This document shows positions 58,501-64,000 of a DNA stretch of 64,000 nucleotides, one piece after another. The notes under the pieces were generated by a model, which searched no databases, was not told the DNA's origin, and saw only the letters and a program-made list of their open reading frames with translations. Location: the NCBI GenBank assembly GCA_030789695.1, contig CM061138.1, positions 14,022,214 to 14,086,213 of the forward strand, read 5' to 3'. Source of the stretch: Scilla litardierei (taxonomy: Eukaryota; Streptophyta; Magnoliopsida; Asparagales; Asparagaceae). Position 1 is the first letter of the stretch. Each line of letters starts with the position of its first letter. Made by a program: the position numbers and the translations under genes.

Positions 58501-60192
58501 TGTTTGATATCAAAAATGCATTCATCTATACGAGTACCATAAACGCAAAATGACAAACTGAACACATTATTCGAAGCCTCAATTATAACGGACTCCTAAT
58601 TTAAGCAAAGGAGGTGTATGGCTTATACTTTGACAACTTTTGAAAACTAAAACTAGCATACTTGTGAAGAAATCAAATCAGCAATTTGTATCCACCATCT
58701 AGCAGCAGCAGTTAATATAAGCATGCTGTATCTATCGGTGTACTTTTTAGGGGTAACCTGCGACATTATAAGATGGTTGAACTATCAATAAATACAACTT
58801 AATATGGCAGCCAAAACAAAAGTGCTTGAATCACTGGTAAAAAGATTTTGTAACGACATATATAATGTTCCTATTAAAATAAACATATATAATATTATCT
58901 GGGGCCTACCGTGAACCAATTTTGACAGACCATCTCCCTTCAAACTTCTTAAAGTCCCCATCAACCATTGAAAATTGAAGCTGGCGCCCATCAGCCTAAA
59001 ATGAATCCACTGAAAACTGTTACTAATTTGAAACATGTTCCCACCTGATAGCTATCATGACCACATTTTCTAAGAATAAAGGTCATATTCTGATTTATGG
59101 ATGCCATGTGTTAAAAAATATGCTCACTGTTGGTCATTGATCATATAATTTTTACACTCACAAAAAAAAAATGAATAATGGGTCATCAACGTGCAACTAT
59201 AGGATCATTAGTCCAACACACCAGAGTATCATATCTGCAAAAAAAGTTATCATGTTCGTTGCAAAGGAGATGCAGTCTTGATTAAAACTTTGGATTCATG
59301 GTTTCTTCAACAGCAAACAAAACCTTGGCTTTAGCATTCCTTAAACAATTCCAAATTTGAAGGAAAGAAATCGAAAGATATCTCATGATCGAACTTAATC
59401 TTTTACACAATGTGCCAACGAAGGACATTATTGATCTAAGAATCCAACATGGCCCACTAGATTTTCATAAAAAAGTGTTCATTGTTGTTGATGTCTCATC
59501 GGCAACATCATTTCAACACACAAAAATAAAATTTTCCATACCATAATACATAAACCAGACACTAAAAACTTTTTTAAAATTTAAAAAGGCCAATCAACAT
59601 CCTAACTTTGAATTCTGCAAACACTTACCAAATCCGGAAACTCCTGGAGATCCAACACGACTCGAGCCTCGATGTGCCAATACAGCGCCCGCTGCAACCC
59701 TCTCTGCTCTAGCCAAATTCTCCCCTTATGGGGACATTTAATTCTCCCACTAGCCCCAAATTCATGCAAGTATAAGCAATCACGCAAGCACTTTAATAGA
59801 AAAAATAGCTCAAATTGCATTCACAAAATCCACCTGTAAAGGAGATTGGGGATGAAATCGGCGAGCCTCTCATAATCCGTGAGAACTTTCCAGACACAGT
59901 CAACATCCGCATCGACCGAGATCTGAGCCCTAATCCTCCGCTCCCGCCACGACACCACGTCCACCTCGCAATGCACCTGCCTCTCCTCCTCCGCATCGTC
60001 TTCTTCCTCTTGCTTCCGTTTTACCAGAATTTTCCAACCGCAATTTCTCCGTACGGCAGGTTTCAAAGAGATCGAAACACTATAATTCGAGATGGCGATC
60101 GATGGTGGAGATAAAATTCGAAGCTTTTTGGTAGCGGCGAGAAGCGGAGGAGGGAGATGATGGTTGAGATTCAGAGAGCTGGAGGCTTTCAT
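31355..60192 (-). CDS. Two-domain COQ10/START-like (polyketide cyclase) protein, 10 exons
   Basis: Ten exons on the minus strand join in phase: 60192-59834, 59749-59629, 58995-58910, 49534-49150, 49068-48953, 48438-48372, 34690-34463, 33678-33229, 32984-32912 and 31599-31355. They give 2130 nt or 709 residues. All junctions are GT-AG. Residues 1-55 are Ser/Pro/Lys-rich with few acidic residues, like a plastid transit peptide. Two START/COQ10-like repeats follow: about 75-240 ([49 protein letters not shown]) and about 325-465 ([31 protein letters not shown]). The C-terminus has repeated GR-x-DI-x-A-x(5)-GG modules ([28 protein letters not shown]). The organisation and length resemble Arabidopsis AT5G08720 (719 residues, recalled). 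Ligand and role are unknown; COQ10 relatives bind prenyl-quinone-type lipids. TAA overlaps an AATAAA. Confidence 0.92.
31808..32481 (+). mobile_element. Mutator-like MITE with exact 9-bp TSD (674 bp)
   Basis: The target duplication TTTAGATAC flanks the element at 31799-31807 and 32482-32490. The termini GGGAATTGATTTGCGCACCC and (reverse complement of the right end) GGGAATTGATTTGTGCACCC match at 19 of 20 positions and continue through the subterminal TTATTTACAAGTTTG. A 9-bp duplication is the Mutator signature. The core (31975-32340) is strongly G-rich on the plus strand. No transposase is encoded. It sits in intron 9 of the START-like gene. Confidence 0.9.
32912..32984 (-). CDS. START-like gene exon 9
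   Basis: The acceptor is TTCTACACAG and the donor GTGGGT. The 73 nt encode [20 protein letters not shown] and FERA. Confidence 0.9.
33229..33678 (-). CDS. START-like gene exon 8
   Basis: The acceptor is ACATTTCAG and the donor GTAATA. The 450 nt start [20 protein letters not shown], continue through a variable linker, then [20 protein letters not shown] and [14 protein letters not shown]. Confidence 0.92.
34463..34690 (-). CDS. START-like gene exon 7
   Basis: It follows the 13.7-kb intron 6. The acceptor is CTGTTTTGCAG and the donor GTAAGG. The 228 nt encode [34 protein letters not shown] and the C-terminal helix of repeat 2. Confidence 0.92.
34861..35667 (-). repeat. Left LTR (downstream LTR) of the Tat-like element
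   Basis: Plus-strand reading starts TGTTTTGGGGTGTTTTCTCA and ends GGTTGTATCA. It is homologous throughout to 43257-44074 and 807 bp long. Confidence 0.92.
36050..36848 (+). pseudogene. Antisense ORF, Transposase_28-like domain, one stop
   Basis: On the strand opposite to gag, an ATG at 36050 opens [15 protein letters not shown]. After a TGA at about 36185 the same frame continues to 36835 with [27 protein letters not shown] and LLGF-like [18 protein letters not shown]. These words match the putative gypsy-type transposon domain (Pfam Transposase_28, recalled) found as an extra antisense ORF in plant Tat elements. Its function is unknown. A CTTTTGCAG acceptor-like site at 36888-36896 leads into the next coding block. 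Confidence 0.65.
36897..38202 (+). pseudogene. Antisense ORF, second part with coiled coil
   Basis: After a likely intron, the plus-strand frame begins [14 protein letters not shown], passes a low-complexity Ser/Pro/Gly segment and a basic [16 protein letters not shown] stretch (near 37270). It then has a heptad-rich region, [18 protein letters not shown] (37810-37865), and ends with conserved-looking [16 protein letters not shown] (38070-38110). Several frameshifts are needed to read it through. Layout (head domain, disordered middle, coiled coil) agrees with it being the C-terminal part of the antisense ORF. Confidence 0.5.
39700..40095. promoter_or_regulatory. Cluster of ~12 CTCGGCCGAG palindromes in the LTR U3
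   Basis: CACTCGGCCGAGTG and close variants (TCGGCCGAC, CCGCCCGAGTG) recur about every 20-40 bp, ending about 80 bp before the TATA-like box at 40173. The position suggests a promoter-proximal protein-binding array, unproven. Confidence 0.55.
40571..40876 (+). repeat. Five stem-loops with an invariant 15-nt loop motif
   Basis: TTTGCAAGAGATTGG occurs exactly at 40582, 40662, 40720, 40773 and 40846. Each copy is enclosed by its own complementary arms: ATCAATTGGGA/TCCCAATTTGAT (one bulge), AGTATCGGT/ACCGATACT (perfect), TACTCGT/ACGGGTA (one G-U), ACCGAGT/GCTCGGT (one G-U) and CCTAGG/CCTAGG plus GGT/ACC. The arms differ between copies while pairing is kept. A sixth hairpin without the motif, AAATCCGA/TCGGATTT, lies at 40622-40649. 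Confidence 0.8.
41562..43088 (-). pseudogene. Tat-like gag remnant
   Basis: Minus-strand pieces: an N-terminal region (43088-42861, [20 protein letters not shown]); an Arg/Pro-rich linker; the capsid-like core (42569-42216) with [19 protein letters not shown] and [19 protein letters not shown]; and a C-terminal CCHC-like segment [20 protein letters not shown] (about 41780). The order and motifs are those of Tat/Ogre-lineage Gag. Frameshifts near 42860 and 42220-41980 break it. No pol domain follows towards the left, only the tandem array. Confidence 0.82.
43240..43256 (-). other. Primer-binding site of the Tat-like element
   Basis: The minus strand reads TCTGGCACCGTCTGTGG directly next to the LTR. 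It resembles the TGGCGCCGTCTGTGG-type sites common in plant gypsy elements. Confidence 0.65.
43257..44074 (-). repeat. Right LTR (upstream LTR) of the Tat-like element
   Basis: Plus-strand reading starts TGTTTCGGGGTGTTTTCTCA and ends GGTTGTATCA. It is 818 bp long and differs from the left LTR by substitutions and small indels, so the insertion is not very recent. Confidence 0.92.
44080..44590. repeat. Intron 6 segment related to 8003-8300
   Basis: AT-rich DNA without a gene. It shares ordered words with 8050-8310 (ACTTCCTT, the TAGAAAAA-CCGAGATGCATTAA-like stretch), so it is the upstream part of the same dispersed repeat. Confidence 0.4.
46014..46428 (+). repeat. 5' LTR of the short copia element
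   Basis: 415 bp. It contains a 26-bp perfect palindrome (46062-46087, centre GGTGCACC), a second palindrome GGGTTGGTGCACCAACCC (46100-46117) and a TATA box CCCTATAAAAAGAG at about 46124. Confidence 0.9.
46447..47560 (+). pseudogene. Deleted copia polyprotein
   Basis: After a short gag stub comes CVFCKERGH, then a stop codon within the CX2CX4HX4C knuckle (46590-46635). A protease-like segment [11 protein letters not shown] (46740) with [14 protein letters not shown] (46920-46960) follows, then [10 protein letters not shown]. The sequence then jumps to material resembling the polyprotein tail ([11 protein letters not shown] near 47490). Integrase and RT are deleted. Frameshift near 46985. Confidence 0.72.
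47703..48146 (+). repeat. 3' LTR of the short copia element
   Basis: 444 bp, matching 46014-46428. The GGTGCACC palindromes are present in an expanded arrangement (47743-47820) just before the TATA box CCCTATAAAAAGAG near 47834. Confidence 0.9.
48372..48438 (-). CDS. START-like gene exon 6
   Basis: The acceptor is TTTTACAG and the donor GTAAAA. The 67 nt encode [18 protein letters not shown] and RILQ. Confidence 0.9.
48439..49149. other. Introns 4 and 5 of the START-like gene around exon 5
   Basis: Apart from exon 5 (48953-49068) this is AT-rich intron sequence with no recognised repeat. Confidence 0.5.
48953..49068 (-). CDS. START-like gene exon 5
   Basis: The acceptor is CTGATATAG and the donor GTATGT. 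The 116 nt encode the start of START repeat 2 ([20 protein letters not shown]). Confidence 0.9.
49150..49534 (-). CDS. START-like gene exon 4
   Basis: It follows a 9.4-kb intron. The acceptor is TTATCACAG and the donor GTAACT. The 385 nt start [20 protein letters not shown] and LPVNLRAIA (end of repeat 1), then a long Ser/Asn-rich linker and [12 protein letters not shown]. Confidence 0.92.
49925..50315 (+). repeat. 5' LTR of the gypsy derivative
   Basis: 391 bp, homologous to 51447-51810. It ends GAAACGTATCA where the 3' copy ends GAAACGCATCA. Confidence 0.9.
50341..51430 (+). pseudogene. Gag stub and chromodomain tail of the gypsy derivative
   Basis: The frame from 50341 resembles the start of the chromovirus gag at 2324 (basic start, then LEEKIEKI where the other has LEEKVEKM) and stops at about 50480. 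After a GC-rich stretch, HLEDKVV at 51410-51430 matches the C-terminal HLEDKVAL of the chromovirus pol (about 7555). Everything between is absent. Confidence 0.65.
51447..51810 (+). repeat. 3' LTR of the gypsy derivative
   Basis: 364 bp, starting TGATGCGGCTTGGATC directly after the purine tract and followed by CATTA. Confidence 0.9.
51816..53029. other. Intron 3 segment, nothing identified
   Basis: AT-rich, no coding remnant. A small inverted repeat CATTGGAAAGT...ACTTTCCAATG lies at about 52173-52206. Confidence 0.4.
53030..53494 (-). pseudogene. copia gag N-terminal fragment
   Basis: Starts [16 protein letters not shown]. It contains [19 protein letters not shown] and [16 protein letters not shown], typical of copia Gag with an N-terminal RNA-binding-like region. 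The frame continues to [12 protein letters not shown] and then leaves Gag homology at about 53075, where the fragment is truncated. Confidence 0.82.
53770..54170. repeat. GC-rich short repeats in the copia leader
   Basis: GAGGCGCGAAATCGAGGCGC and GGGCACTGGGCGCAGGCGAT words recur in tandem and dispersed form. They keep several frames open in parallel, so the long frames here are not genes. Confidence 0.75.
54275..54390 (-). repeat. Short copia LTR (116 bp)
   Basis: The ends TGTTAG and CTAACA are inverted. A TATA-like TATATATA lies at about 54320. The primer site directly adjoins it. Confidence 0.82.
54615..56158 (+). pseudogene. Tekay/Del-like gypsy pol 3' part (integrase to chromodomain)
   Basis: Decayed integrase: [16 protein letters not shown] and [12 protein letters not shown] (zinc-binding part, 54930-55020), [17 protein letters not shown] (first catalytic D, 55137) and [11 protein letters not shown] (second D, 55259). 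A C-terminal [20 protein letters not shown] (56025-56085) corresponds to the chromodomain-like end. Stops and deletions are frequent, and the catalytic E region is damaged. Everything upstream of integrase is missing. The words match the Tekay/Del chromovirus clade. Confidence 0.78.
56159..58178 (+). repeat. 2.0-kb 3' LTR of the Tekay/Del-like element
   Basis: It begins TGTAAAGACCCATG right after the degenerate pol end and ends ATGTAGCGTTACA, so the termini are inverted (TGTAA...TTACA). Its length is usual for this clade. The partner LTR is not in the window, so no duplication can be checked. It contains a promoter-like CT-rich part (56270-56340) and an AATAAAGAATG poly(A)-like site near 58059. 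Confidence 0.68.
58179..58909. other. Intron 3 sequence next to exon 3
   Basis: No repeat or coding remnant recognised. It runs up to the exon 3 donor. Confidence 0.45.
58910..58995 (-). CDS. START-like gene exon 3
   Basis: The acceptor CATTTTAG and the donor GTAGGC bound 86 nt encoding [18 protein letters not shown] and FEGRWSVK, the beta-strand pair of START repeat 1. Confidence 0.9.
58996..59628. other. Intron 2 of the START-like gene
   Basis: 633 bp of AT-rich intron without recognisable insertions. Confidence 0.6.
59629..59749 (-). CDS. START-like gene exon 2
   Basis: The acceptor TTGGGGCTAG is used after an 84-bp intron, giving [18 protein letters not shown]. The donor is GTAAGT at 59628. 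It has 121 nt. Confidence 0.92.
59834..60192 (-). CDS. START-like gene exon 1
   Basis: Starts at the ATG at 60192 (context GAAATGAAAG) and ends ...CTTTACAG before the donor GTGGAT. It has 359 nt. It holds the transit-peptide-like start, an acidic [11 protein letters not shown] linker and the first half of START repeat 1. Confidence 0.9.
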
Positions 60193-60640
60193 TTCAGAGA
60201 AAGATAGCGAGCTGAGTGTAAAATTGAAATTGAAATTCTTTTTCTCTTTTTTTTGGTGTTTTTATTTTTGATTTGATTTTTTCCGCTAACTTTTGGGTGG
60301 CTACAGTTGAAGCGAGGCGGGAACGGGAGCGAGCGCGTGAGAATGCGGGTGGACACGTGGCTTCATTTATGTGGCAATCGACGCGTCAATTCTTGGGCCT
60401 CAACCTCTCGGGGCCTGTAACTGGGCCGGATTGCGTCGAGACGAAAAGCATTTCAACCCCCATTATTAGATTTGAGCGATACACATTTATCGATTCGATG
60501 CGGAAGTTGACCCCGAATTTAACAGTTTGACCAAAATCATATAAACAGATTTTCATCCTTTCGGAAGTTTAAAATTGTTTTTAAAAACTGCATTTTGTTG
60601 AGAATCAATCATAGAATATACTATATAAAGATAAGGCCAT
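60193..60640 (-). promoter_or_regulatory. 5' leader and promoter region of the START-like gene
   Basis: On the minus strand, a leader with AAATTGAAATTGAAATTC-like repeats and A/T runs (60215-60290) precedes the ATG. No clear TATA box was chosen. The copia remnant starts about 460 bp upstream of the ATG, which limits the native promoter. Confidence 0.4.
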
Positions 60641-60649
60641 AGAATATAT

Positions 60650-63600
60650 TATATATGTTAGATAAGATGTTACAACATATGAATACTAAGGTGTTTATAA
60701 TCATGGTGGATACCAAGAGCCTTTCACACCAAATGTCTCATTCATAACACTTCCACTTGTCCATCCATCTATGTAAACTCGTCATATGAATACTACAGGA
60801 TTCATAATGCTTATGAGTATCACAAGTGGTGGATACCTCTGAATCCTGAGTTAAGAGGTTACCTCGTTAAAACATTTGGCCATGGAAAACCCAGTGAGAA
60901 AAACCATAGCTAATGGAAAAGAGTACAACTCTACATTTACCTCCCCCTGATCTATATAAGCTTCAGACTTGTAGATCTCCTAGGAGTCTATACATCAATC
61001 TTATCTACATCATTCCGAGAAAAAAATACAAAATACAAACATCGCTCATCTATACAAGTATCGCACATATATGGAAGCTACTGAATCTAAGGGAGCTCCT
61101 CTGAAGAGTTGTGCTCTGTCTCATCGTCTTTGACGTAGCTTCCTCAATGATTGGCTAGGAAAGTGGTATGGTCTGTAGACTCGGTAGATAGCTCCATGTC
61201 TCTAGTCTTTGACCCACTCGTCACCGTGTCTGTGAGTTACTTCAGGGCAAAGCTATGATACTCTTGATTTGCTTCTCGGATGGTGAGCTTTTGCCTTAGT
61301 CGCATACTTTGTAGATCTCCATGATGTAGCTTTTCCTTCGTGAGTAAAACATGTATCCAGAGTCTGTTGTCATTGCGATAATCTGTAACCTACATCTGCA
61401 AATACATTTAATATATAGGATAATCCTTTATAATATTGACCATTTGAGTTAGCACAGAAGATGCGTAGCTCCGGTCGAGTGACGCGCTACAGGCGCTGTA
61501 CTGTATCTGATAACAGATTTAATGCCAACGTTATATAGTGAAGCGTGGAGTTGGCCAGATATAGAAGTGTACCAAAGACACTCAAGTAAAGCACTTCAGG
61601 ACCTAGGATATCCTTCCCATCTTCCAACAAAAGGAAGGGGTCTATATGTACATTCATACACCCAATAGTTGTATTTAGTGGATTACAAAAGTCCATGTTT
61701 CTGCATCAACTTCAGGTGTATGAAGTTAAATGTCAAATGATTTTCATCTTCTGGATGTTATTTTCATCTACTGGATGATATTTTCATCTTTTGTATGATC
61801 ATCTTCTAAATGCTGATGTCATCTGCTGGATGATAGTTTCATCTTCTGGATGATGCGTTCATCTTCTTGATGAGAGTTTCATCTTCTGGATGAGAGTGTC
61901 ATCTTCTGGATGAGAGTTTCATCTTTTGGATGATAGTTTCATCATATGGATGTGTGATCATCTTCTGGATGATAAGTCTGTAAGCCAAGATTTTGCCTAT
62001 GTCTTTCATATCATATTTGATAGGTATGCTTAAATAGATATTTTAGTTTTCTCTTTTGGAGATCCGATGAGATTTGAGTCATTTACAAATATTATCTCAA
62101 ATCATTTTATTTGCTCTTTTAAAGATGCAAAGACAACCTTTAGAAAGAGTCCTTATTTTCATAAGTATTTTTCTTGATTGTATTTTATATTTTTCATAGA
62201 ATAGACATCTTAGGTCTATTCAGGCAAGGAAATTAGGAATAAATCCATAAGGGTATGCTGTCACAACATCCATAGCAGCAAAAAGCCAAAAATTTCATTT
62301 GCTAATCGCAAGATTTTCACAAACATAACCAGGTAAACTGATGCATCAGTTTTATTTGTAAGGGAGTTAAGCTCATCTTATTGGATTACTTCCTGGTTTC
62401 AGCGAAAGGAACCTCTAAACTATAACATGTTTCTTATAGCATACGATTCTATTTATTTATATTTGTGTTTATACAATACTCATTATGCCCACAGGTTTGA
62501 TTTCTTTTGATATCAGGACTTCTGGTCCAAACACTTCACATTGCATAAGTGAGTCCAGCTCAACTAATTATTGCCGCGTTCCACATTATTGGCCAATCTC
62601 TACGTTTGCTTCAGGAAACGGAGTGTGGAATGATATTTATAATTATCATTTAAACGACAAAATAAAATGTGAGTAATTGTCGACAAGTATGTTTTGTATC
62701 CAAACACCTCCCCATGTACGTACATTGTTCAATAATATTTCAATTTATTCAGATTCATCTTTTCTAGATGTTCTGGAAAGGGAGAGTATATGAAGATGAG
62801 CTCACTTTCATGTGGTGGTATTGTTTTAAGGTCTCCAGGAGTTATTTCTATCTTTGGAGCCTCGTGCTATGTCCTTTCATTTTAATTTAGGAACATCCAC
62901 TTCTTTTGCTGGTGGATTGCATCCCTTATTATTGGTATGTCAATCCTACCTGGATTTTTAGTAGCAGTGATGTGTGATTTTGACAATACTTGGTTTGTCA
63001 AAAATATGTATGAGAACTGTTTAACAGTTTCATAAGTGTGGATCTTTAGGATCTCATTACGAATTATGTTATTTGAAATGGTCAAATGAGCTTCAAGCTC
63101 AGGGATGACGGTAAATAACCATGTTGAACCTAATACTGGGAATTTAAAGAGATTTAAATGTGAAGGATCTTCATGATCAAATCTTCACTATCGGTTATTT
63201 ATATGATTACCCATCAAGGCACAATTATGAGATGTGCTCTAAATGCTTTCTATGTTTGGAGTGCTCGGAATCAATTTATCTATGGTAATTACTTCCGATA
63301 AATAGTTCTAAGACGACGTTTTGCTGTTTTATAGTGGTGTTATGTAGATGTGTACACATCATGGCATAATTTGTAAGATATGCTCTAAATGATTCCTCCG
63401 TTAGGGGTTCTTGGAAAGTGTTTATATGAGGCGATCAGACTCATATAAATAGGTTCTAAGGAGGTGTTTTGATGGTATACAGTGTAATTGCATGTCCCCA
63501 TGCAGTCACCAACAACTCACCAACAACTGGATTTTTAACGGACGAGTAATCCGTTTAAATCATTTTAATGATTTATTTATATAAACCATTTTTGGGTATA

Positions 63601-64000
63601 AACATAAACTTCAGGGTGTTCGACATTATTCCAGTTGCAAATACTGTTTGATTTCCCAGTGTTATCCAATGTTCCCGCCATTTAGTAATTTGTCCCATTT
63701 GCTTTGAAAAAGCTGGACTACGGTTGAATAACAGGTTTGAATGACCATTTTTAGAGGATACATGGATGAGTACTCAAAGGTACATCATCAGCCCAATGTA
63801 GGGAGTGGATAAGTCCACTTTAATCCCTCAAGTACTCTCAAGAGACCTAGATGTCTTATTATTTTAACGATGATAGTAAACATATCATCTTAAATTCTAG
63901 TAAAGGATGTTTTGACAGTCAATGTCCAAGTGTAGTGGAGATGAGCTCGTAACCATTTTTTCCGTTAAATGAGACAATGAGAACACACCCTTCTGAAGAA
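60650..64000 (-). mobile_element. Second, strongly decayed copia copy (runs off the window)
   Basis: It parallels 22400-26000 on the minus strand. Matches include CATTCATAACACTTCC (60738-60753, LTR/purine boundary), AAAACCCAGTGAGAAAAACC (60889), LLYLANSTLHYITLALNLLS (RT-RNase H region, 61510-61570) and RIDIPIIRDAIHQQKKW (62900-62950, matching RIDIPQNGCNPPAAE of the first copy). Many stops and indels indicate an old copy. A 21-bp minisatellite interrupts the RT region. The 5' part lies beyond 64000. Confidence 0.75.
61725..61985. repeat. 21-bp minisatellite within decayed copia RT
   Basis: About 12 units of TTTCATCTTCTGGATGATAGT and variants occur, some with 1-5 base indels. The period of 21 is a multiple of three and the array lies at a point where the related copy (near 23640) has ordinary coding sequence. 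Confidence 0.85.

Overview
This window looks like a repeat-rich angiosperm nuclear chromosome. It carries spliced genes with GT-AG introns, plant-type Ty1/copia and Ty3/gypsy retrotransposons primed by initiator-Met tRNA, hAT and Mutator-like non-autonomous DNA elements, and no bacterial, organellar or viral gene organisation. The species cannot be named from sequence alone. Only two host genes are visible. Both are on the minus strand and both have introns swollen by nested transposons.

Host gene 1 (9362-19504, minus) encodes coatomer subunit zeta (COPI coat). The ATG is the last codon of exon 1 (19502-19504). Intron 1 is 9.47 kb and carries a 7.16-kb hAT element. Exons 2-4 follow at 9872-10031, 9515-9662 and 9362-9438. 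The last ~48 codons are not in the window, and a complete 6.1-kb chromovirus (1893-7997) and a 960-bp hAT element (265-1224) lie in the downstream direction.

Host gene 2 (31355-60192, minus) encodes a ~709-residue, probably plastid-targeted protein with two COQ10/START-like (polyketide cyclase) domains. I could join ten exons with consistent phase and no internal stop: 2.13 kb of coding sequence over 28.8 kb. Introns 3 (9.4 kb) and 6 (13.7 kb) hold most of the transposons.

Layout: 1-1232 hAT element; 1888-8002 gypsy chromovirus with 5-bp target duplication (TSD); 8003-9361 intron or 3' flank; 9362-19504 coatomer gene containing hAT 11520-18682; 19793-20523 Mutator-like MITE next to its promoter; 20941-22200 LTR-like noncoding DNA; 22230-27605 decayed minus-strand copia element; 28680-31050 repeat cluster with poly(G), microsatellites and a long hairpin; 31355-60192 START gene containing MITE 31808-32481, a 9.2-kb gag-only Tat-like gypsy element (34861-44074) with an antisense ORF, a satellite-like array and a nested 1.8-kb solo LTR, a 2.1-kb non-autonomous copia element (46014-48146), a 1.9-kb non-autonomous gypsy element (49925-51810), a copia LTR-gag fragment (53030-54390) and a Tekay/Del-like gypsy 3' end with a 2-kb LTR (54620-58178); 60650-64000 second decayed copia copy.

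Most notable: five copies of an invariant 15-nt motif in the solo LTR (40571-40876), each enclosed by a different but self-complementary stem. Also notable are a 2.5-kb tandem duplication inside the hAT element whose copies differ mostly by one-base indels (possible assembly artefact), and the gag-only Tat element with its antisense ORF and 46-bp array. TSDs and terminal repeats were read by eye; homology assignments rest on recognised motifs, not database searches.
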